Assembly: GCA_037893245.1 (NCBI GenBank) | Contig: JBAIAA010000749.1 | Span: forward strand, 620,001 to 684,000 | Direction: 5' to 3' | Source: Crossaster papposus | Lineage: Eukaryota > Echinodermata > Asteroidea > Velatida > Solasteridae | Length of the DNA: 64,000 nt | Part shown: positions 57,265 through 64,000 of the stretch, piece by piece | How positions within the stretch are numbered: the stretch's first letter is position 1 | How the letters are laid out: each line of letters opens with the position of its first letter | Position numbers and translations under genes: made by a program | Notes under the pieces: model-generated | The model's input: only the letters and a program-made list of their open reading frames with translations | The model's database searches: none | What the model was told of the DNA's origin: nothing

Positions 57265-57600
57265 ACTTTGTATAGAGGTAACATACAAATGTCGTTCTTG
57301 TAGTCTGGTTCCCTGACCATGCTTCAGACGAAATGGAGCAATTTACAGATGTCGGGGAATTGTCAGGTCAAAGAGCCAGACTTGCACCCCTTGACTTGTG
57401 TGTTACCGATTGCAAACAAATTATTGTGGTGAATATGGTAAATTGATGGCAGTATTTGTTATAAATTAGTAGTTGATACAAACATTCCGCTTTTCGTGAA
57501 AACCACAGCACACCAGGTGCCACGATTTCATATTATTATTATTTTATAATAATTTGGTAGTTTTATTTTTCGATGTTTTGCAAATGTTTTATAATACCTT
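57265..57600. mobile_element. MITE family E, copy 3
   Basis: Shares GTAGTCTGGTTCCCTGAC, CGCTTTTCGTGAAAACCACA and CACACCAGGTGCCACGATTT with the other copies. The right end is TTTTGCAAATG. Confidence 0.65.
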
Positions 57601-58837
57601 CATATTGTATATTAAATTCACTTCAGAACTATCTTTAACCAAGATGATGAAGAATAGGCAGCGAAATTACGTACGTACAATTAAGTTATTTAGAAAAATC
57701 CAAATATATATTTGTTCTTTTGAGTACAAAATAAAAATAAGGCCCTTTGGGAAAAACAATACAAAAACAAAACGGCGTATTTATGACAAGAAAATCTTAG
57801 GGCATGTTGTCAAATTTACTTCATAAAACCCCGTCTTAAGTCGCCGGTGAAACGTGATAATGCAAGCCGAAGCATAATGCCTTGAAATAGTCGGATTATA
57901 TTTTATGAAAAAACCTCTGTGTCTCTCGCGTTTGCCGCAATCAGACATCACGTTTCATCCGGACCAAGGATAATATCCATTCTGTACCAGTATAGTCAGG
58001 TATAGCGTAGCCGTCTGGCGCCGGCCGGCCACTCGTCCACATACTCAAGAGCACGCATTCGGGTTTGGGATCGCAGGGCTTTGCAATATCGGGTTTATTG
58101 CTACACGCTATGTGCTCATTTTGATGCCAATACCGCACCTATTACATACACACACCGACTCATCCACCCATCTCATAGTCACGCCAGGACAGGAAATGCA
58201 GTTTTTTTAACATCTAAATATCGCATAATTCCAGACATATTGCTTTGCACTTTTAGAAGGATTGGGCGATTTGAAAGAAAACAAATTGACGTGAGTCTTG
58301 TCTTTCCCCCCGCGTGTCACTTGCTAAAGACCGGCCTTTATAAATCCATGTACACGGAGAACTAACAGTTGTGTGTAAGACAACATATATAATTGATCCA
58401 GGGCTTGCAAAACAAAACAAGGTGATAACACAAGAGGGGTTGGGATAGGTATGTGTCTTATTTCTCCATGGTATAATCAAACGGAGGGTGTGTAAACAAT
58501 TGCGTGTGGACAATCTTTATGATGAAAAAAAACCCCCAAAACCCCAGAAACTTGGGAGACTTCCTATGAGTATGAGGTATACGCAACAGATCGGTTTGTA
58601 GAATACAAACATTAAAACTATTCAACTTAAAAATCCCAAACTATTCGGGTATTATTAGTGTTGAAATAAACGATGAATCATAAAATCGTTGCGAGGGTAA
58701 CTTCTTTGGAAGCTAATGCACAATTTTTTTAATTCAATTCATCATGGTCTTAGAAATTGCTCTCAATGATACTCGAACTCCCTTTTCCTATACATTTACA
58801 ATAAATCTCTCGAAAATTGAATTTTCACACCATATGC
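57601..58837. other. Intergenic
   Basis: AT-rich until 57830, then mixed unique sequence (57840-58380) with no domain-bearing frame. Possible but unsupported regulatory content. Confidence 0.3.
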
Positions 58838-59290
58838 AGTTACACTAAGATTTACACTATTTGCTTTTGTTGTATTTTTTTTAATAGATGGTTTAGCGGG
58901 TTCATAAGTATTTATAGTAAATATTGTGACGCTAACCTATGTTTTGTGTTGGTGTTTTGATAATCTGGTTCCTTGACTTCCTTCTGACGAAACGGAAGGC
59001 ACCCGGGCAATTATCAGGTTAGTAAACCAGACTTCATTGATGTGTAACAGTATTGCAAATAAAATGTAGACTAACAAAATGTAATACATTGGGAACAGTG
59101 TTCGAAGATAGTCAGGTTATTCCAATGATTTCCGGCCCGCAATTGTTGGAAATACAAAATTCCACTTTTCTTGAAAAATACAGCACACCAGATGCTGTGA
59201 TTTTACAGGATTCTTTGGACTGTAAGGCATTTCATAATAATTCAGTAGTTTTTCTATGTTTGCAAATAGTTTATACTATATCTTTACTAT
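58838..59290. mobile_element. MITE family E, copy 4 (longest)
   Basis: Contains ATTTATAGTAAATATTGTGA, CTGGTTCCTTGACTTCCTTC, TCCACTTTTCTTGAAAAATA and CACACCAGATGCTGTGATTT in the same order as 22622-23025, ending GTTTGCAAATAGTTTATACT. It abuts the next element. Confidence 0.75.
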
Positions 59291-59294
59291 TTTA

Positions 59295-59750
59295 GGCCAA
59301 ATAAAAAAAAAACATGTTTAGCGTCATGCCTTTTTTTTTAAAGGAAGTAGGAGGCCCTTTTTTTCCTTCTTCTTTTTTCAAAATGGCCGCCCGACACATC
59401 TTAATTCGAGTCATGCAGTAAACATGTCACACCCTATCTTCCAATTTAAAATTAAAACATGGTTCACCCACGATTAGAAATTAAAATTCATGTGGGTCGA
59501 TCAAGTATGCACCGTACACGACTACACGTCACACCCTAGCCTTCCTATTGGAACAAATATATTTCCAGAGCATGTACACAGTCTAAAATACGATCTTAAA
59601 ATTGTTTTATTTAAAAACAAAACAAAAACAAACATGTTGTCAAAATGGTCAATTATCATTTTTTTGTTTTAAGAAAAAGAGAAGAAAAAAAGAGGCGGCC
59701 CCGAAAAGGAAGCGGGCGGTGACGCTAAACATGTTTTTTTTTATTTGGCC
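59295..59750. mobile_element. PIF/Harbinger-like MITE with TTA target duplication
   Basis: Inverted ends begin GGCCAAATAAAAA and continue to ACATGTTTAGCGTCA on both sides (about 32 bp, differing by one A). TTA flanks each end directly, matching the 3-bp TWA duplication and GG-C termini of PIF/Harbinger elements. The 456-bp interior has no transposase. Confidence 0.85.
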
Positions 59751-59899
59751 TTAGTCATGCATTTGTTTAAAAAAATAGCCCCTCCAGCAAAGTTCAATGA
59801 TTTCAAATTCAGGGGGATCAGGATAAAACAAAACCATTACTGTCAACATTTACAGAAACGTATTCCCCACTCAGTTTTATTATTTTAATTATGTACGTG
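59751..59899. other. Intergenic
   Basis: Nothing recognised. Confidence 0.3.
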
Positions 59900-60180
59900 A
59901 GGAATGCGATAAGCTATAGCAAATACAACCAATCGCCCAGCGACAACACAGCTAGCGCGGCGGCCGGCCGTTTACGAGAGTTCCAATATTCAAGTTGTTT
60001 CGAGAGCCGTTCTCGAGGAGTTGCACACGGGGGCTGAGAACCCTCTTCTCGGTTGATAATCTGCCGGAAAGACAAACAGAATTCCCGTAATTGTGGCACT
60101 TTTGCGTGTATACTAGTCAGGAGCTGGCAACACGAACAGAGGACGGACACTGATGACAAGTCATTAATTAAAACAAAAAC
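59900..60180. promoter_or_regulatory. Candidate cis-regulatory block
   Basis: Unique GC-richer interval (GCTAGCGCGGCGGCCGGCCG near 59951) with a TTAATTAA string at its end. Frames on the minus strand have no domain. Composition only. Confidence 0.2.
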
Positions 60181-60940
60181 AATTCGGGAGAGTTTGAAGT
60201 AATGAACATTCCAAATCATGTGGGCACTAGATGAGATTTCGGCTGGATGATTATTTGGACGTTGGTTGCTATGCATTATCATTATTATAGGTTTTGCCGG
60301 CTATTTAAAAAAAAAAAAATCAAATTCACCAACTCTCACATTCAATTTCGTCACAGAAAACAATTCACACGCTTTCACCAAACCAATTTAGCCATTTACC
60401 ATTAATTTTCAAATTGTATTCATTCTATTTTAACATTCTCACTGGAATATTCGCCATTATAGATCAAATTAGCCATAATTAAATACTTTTCATCTAGAAA
60501 GGTGTATGTACATATCTGTTTAGAGATAAGTGCTAAGCTGTTAATAATCATGTTGGATATAATCCGGACAAATAATAGAAAGGGAATATACACAGGTATC
60601 TATATAAGACGGATTGAGATTTCGTTCGTATTCAAAAAGAGCAAATTTGTTTATTTTCAGAGTAAACATATTATTTTGTTTTAGAGGGGAACACATCGTC
60701 GGCGTTTTCAAGTAGCGATTCCACTCACGCAGCGCGAACACTACGTTTTGAGAAAAAGGTTTTTAAAAATGGTCACTTTTTGAAACAGTAATTTCGCTTC
60801 TTCTTTCGTATGATGATGAGCAGCTTAACTTGTTGCTTGCATACGTCGGTTTGATGACATTAGTGGAAACAGGGTGGACCGCGTGAAGGTTGTCATCTCC
60901 CACACCAGGCATTTCGCTTTATATACTTTTAATCAAAACT
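60181..60940. other. Intergenic, AT-rich
   Basis: A short shared segment (60275-60305) resembles 24249-24280. Otherwise nothing recognised. Confidence 0.35.
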
Positions 60941-60949
60941 TTTCAATAT

Positions 60950-61225
60950 TGTTCATTGGTACGACGTCTCAGTAGTAAAATGACATGACCAGATACATAT
61001 TTCTGCAAATGGATGTATAATTAATAAGCTTTTAATTATGAAACTAATTCGCCACTTCGTGAAAACGCAAAATGCAGACCTCGCAACAGACGGATTCGAC
61101 ACACACACAGCCCGCGAATTTGCTACAAACAATTCGCGGATTCGTTTGGGCGTGAAAGCGCAAATTCCATCAGAGAATGGAATCGCCACTTATGCAATTA
61201 CAGTAATTAACTAATTAAACGTTTT
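60950..61225. promoter_or_regulatory. Candidate conserved non-coding element with homeodomain sites
   Basis: Two groups of TAATTA-type cores (TATAATTAATAAGC near 61015 with TTTTAATTATG near 61030; AGTAATTAACTAATTAAACG near 61202) bracket a CpG-containing unique core with paired GTGAAAnCGCAAA motifs near 61060 and 61153. This resembles developmental enhancers; conservation cannot be tested here. Confidence 0.3.
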
Positions 61226-61289
61226 TCAGTCGTATAAGTTTGCAGAAATGTTAAAGATCAGAGTTAAGTCAAAATAGCACAACAAACGA

Positions 61290-61555
61290 AGATTCAAAAT
61301 CATTTTTTTGGGGGATGGATTCGCTACTTTGAAAGTCGGAACATGACTTTTTGAGATATGTACATAGATTGGAAATTTCATAAGCTTCCTATATAATGAT
61401 ATTCATCACAGGCCTGTATATCTTAGACAAAAACTCATGAGCAGAGTTAATACATGCTTGTGTTGGATATTATTATAAAGCTCATGAAATTTCCAATGTC
61501 ACTATGTACATATCTAAACAAGTTTCCAACTTAATTCTGATTTTGATGCGCTGGG
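61290..61555. mobile_element. Foldback element
   Basis: Arms include ATATGTACATAGATTGGAAA left and its diverged complement right (AAATTTCCAATGTCACTATG, then TACATATCTAAACAAG). The spacer is about 80 bp. Non-coding. Confidence 0.7.
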
Positions 61556-62180
61556 TTACATATTTTGTGAATTGAATTTATTTATTTGTTGTTTTATTTA
61601 ACCAGGGTGACCTGTTAACAAATGCTTTCCAAAAGGGCCTTGCATATTACCTACAAAATTTCCCGTAAGGCTAACCAAATTGGCTATTGCTGGGATCCAA
61701 AACCCTTTCTCTGAATCTCATTCAGAAACTACACACTTCCAAATACCATGAAGTGCGCGTTGTCACGATGAAATATCCGTGTTGGTGTTTTTACACCACA
61801 CACAACAAAAACTAAACACTTGAAAATAAAAATAAAAATAGCCACAATCTGTGGTCAAGGTGACCACATAATCCAAAGAATGACTTCTGAAACAAGGGCC
61901 GAGGTTGATAAAAGGAATGGAATGTGGTCATTTTTGTTAACGAAAAGCCAGTAACGATGACGGGCAATTCACCAGACACGCTTCACACATCTCGGCAAAA
62001 TAATTGAAACGTGTAAAATAATTAAGAGAAGGAAACGTACCAACAATAACAAATTGTATTGATAGTACATGTATTTTTAAAACAGTCTATAAACCAACAC
62101 AGCAATCCAAGTAAAAACCTTAATAATACCAATATCTAGAACATTAATGTTGTTAAAATTATTATACTCCCTCTAGCTGG
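61556..62180. other. Intergenic
   Basis: A TTTATTTAACCAGGGTGACC string near 61597 resembles widespread repeat fragments, but no partner is present in the window. No gene recognised. Confidence 0.3.
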
Positions 62181-62189
62181 GAATTTGTA

Positions 62190-62715
62190 TGAATCAGCTT
62201 GTTGCTCATAAATCACCTAATTCATTTGAACGAATGTTTGAGACTAATGCAATTCTTCATCAATATTATACCAGACAGTTTAAAGTTTTCCATATACGTA
62301 CTGCCCTTAGAAGTATTGATTGGTAGTCGTCCTTTATTTAAGAATAAACTTAAACTTCTGCTTTTAGAAAAATGCTGTTCTTAATCTTTATTATTCTAAT
62401 TAGCTCTGTATATAGATTCGTTATATGATCCCCTGTGTAGGTTCTGTTGTTTTACTATACTTGTCCTTGGTATGTCCTGTTTGTGCTGGTCCTTATCATT
62501 TTATGCGGAACATAAGTTTTCATTTTGTGTACTAGGAACCAGTGTAATCTTTATTTACCATGACATAATTACGTTTTTTCTACACTTTAAGGGCCTTTCG
62601 TCTTTTAAAGCTTGTTTTTTGAAGAAGCTCACCGCTTAGTCTTATATGTTTATTTTTAACGTTTGTAAAATAGTTTGTTTTTAATTAGGTGAAATAAACA
62701 TGAATGAATGAATTC
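62190..62715 (+). mobile_element. Possible 3' end of a non-LTR retrotransposon
   Basis: A short frame near 62265-62385 (IIPDSLKFSIYVL...) loosely resembles the C-terminal end of non-LTR ORF2 proteins. After about 300 bp the interval ends in GTGAAATAAACATGAATGAA plus TGAAT, like a short tandem 3' tail. Both signals are weak individually. Confidence 0.35.
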
Positions 62716-62887
62716 TTAAAAGGGTGTATACATGATACATCGTATATGCCTAACAAACGGTGCAGCCGTATCGAACATTCAAGGTGTTACACATCTTGGT
62801 CATTGATCATTTGTTGAAATGCCGTTGAAGCTCCTCGTTTAGTCCTATAAAAACAATTTTCCGTATGAGAGAATTCAAACTGCTCTT

Positions 62888-62996
62888 GGGCCGTTTTCCA
62901 AACTCCAGCTTAGCCTTCGTTTCAGGATTCGTTCATGCAGTTAAGCAATGGGCTGAAGCCACAGAAGGAGCCGAAGCCAGGGGTTTGAAAAACGCT
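62888..62996. mobile_element. Small palindromic element, copy 2
   Basis: GGGCCGTTTTCCAAACTCCA left and CCAGGGGTTTGAAAAACGCT right are inverted. It is related to 53469-53547. Confidence 0.6.
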
Positions 62997-63080
62997 CTAG
63001 GTTCGCATTTATAACACTGGTCACTTTTTAGACGATTGGTGGCAGCAAACACACCTGTTTGCGTCTTCGCTCAGTCCCAG

Positions 63081-63397
63081 CCACTGACCTCTACACCTGG
63101 ACGGATCATTGTCCATATTCTGCTGTGCTAACACTTGAAGTCGGCGCGAACTGGAAGTGCAACATGGCGGACCCGAGACGTCACTGCTGTGAGCCAATGA
63201 AATGTCCAGGTGTAGAGGTCAGTGGATTTACTCTGTACATTTTGTATTTATAAACATTACGTAATACGTATCGTACCAACACATGGACATTTCATTGGCT
63301 CACAGAGTGACGTCGTGGGTCTGCCATGTTGCACTTCTCCGCATGCCGACTTCAAAATGAAACAATGATGATCTGTCCATGTATAGAGGTCAGTGGT
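63081..63397. mobile_element. Palindromic element with ~130-bp arms
   Basis: The left arm (CCACTGACCTCTACACCTGG at 63081, running through GCAACATGGCGGACCCGAGA to CCAATGAAATGTCCA near 63209) is inverted at the right (TGGACATTTCATTGGCTCAC near 63284 to ATAGAGGTCAGTGG at 63397). An extra copy of the terminal motif lies in the left arm at 63207-63228. A second element end follows at 63399-63434 in the same orientation as the left end. Confidence 0.8.
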
Positions 63398-63434
63398 CCC
63401 AGCCACTGACCTCTACACCTGGACGGACCATTAG

Positions 63435-64000
63435 CCTCTGTCATGAAATGACGAAAATCAACCGAAGAGGGCGTTTTGCGGAAATTTGTCAATATGGCTT
63501 TCGAGCTCGCGCGTAAAACTAACGTAAGTAGCCATACCATGGAGGAAAGACAACAGATAGTTAATGAATTGCGGGGAAATACTTAATAAAAAATGGCCAA
63601 TCATAAAACTAGATTTTCTTTCCTGCACTTGAAAAGACCCGCCGTGTATTTATGCTCCTTAGAAAACCGGTTAGGCCAAATTAACATTTAAACAAAACAA
63701 AAAATTCAGTGGCACTGAACTGAAGCTTTATTTGAAAGCCATATTTGAATGCCATACAGTAAACAAACAACTTGATACATGTACAAGCAATATTATTTTT
63801 GTATTTTTAATTATTTACACACAAGCACTTGGTTCACATAGTTACTATATGGACGTTAAACCTCAATTCCTGATCCTGCAATGTTAATTTAAAAACCAGT
63901 TTTAAATACTGTCACATTAAATGTACAGACGCCTGTGAAATCTAGTAATATTTTATCCTTTTATTGACTGAAACCTGACATTAAAAGAAGTTTGTAAATA
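63435..64000. other. Intergenic to window end
   Basis: AT-rich, with A/T low-complexity after 63590. No gene recognised. Confidence 0.35.

Noticed and set aside
1..64000. nkx2.2 or another pharyngeal-cluster gene in the window
   Set aside because: No second homeodomain, paired or forkhead-like peptide was seen in the open frames on either strand.

Overview
This is intergenic, AT-rich animal DNA with one recognisable protein-coding gene: a two-exon NK2-class homeobox gene on the minus strand at 29093-31400. I identify it as the Nkx2.1 (TTF-1/Nkx2.1-Nkx2.4) orthologue. Exon 1 carries the tinman (TN) domain. Exon 2 carries an NK2 homeodomain with Tyr at position 54, the NK2-specific domain and a C-terminal GRTW tail. 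The predicted protein is 372 residues (human NKX2-1 is 371). The upstream part is very similar to vertebrate Nkx2.1, and the interspersed repeats (tRNA-headed SINEs, a CR1/L2-like retroelement with a 2A-like trace, many short palindromic elements) look like a marine deuterostome. An echinoderm is my best guess, but this is inference; I cannot name the species.

Layout. 1-29 kb (downstream of the gene): no gene. It holds inverted-repeat DNA elements, a SINE, homopolymer tracts and several GC-richer unique blocks that could be cis-regulatory (for example a SOX-motif cluster at 20.1 kb). 29.1-31.4 kb: Nkx2.1, with a 1189-bp phase-1 intron. 31.4-32 kb: 5' flank with a PBX/PREP-like site. 32-64 kb (upstream): again no host gene. 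It holds a 5'-truncated non-LTR retrotransposon tail (32.9 kb), a decayed CR1/L2-like endonuclease region on the minus strand (54.7-56.2 kb), many MITE-like elements (two with clear nested insertions), two inverted-repeat-bounded arrays of ~10-11-bp degenerate repeats (16.3 kb and 38.6 kb), two more SINE copies and several candidate enhancers.

Biological reading. In deuterostomes Nkx2.1 belongs to the pharyngeal gene cluster (nkx2.1, nkx2.2, pax1/9, foxA with slc25A21, mipol1, msxlx). No other cluster member is visible within about 29 kb downstream or 32 kb upstream. The window therefore behaves like the regulatory landscape of a developmental transcription factor that has been heavily populated by short non-autonomous transposons. 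Candidate regulatory calls rest on base composition and short motifs only and are deliberately given low confidence. Repeat families are named A-H here only for cross-reference between copies.
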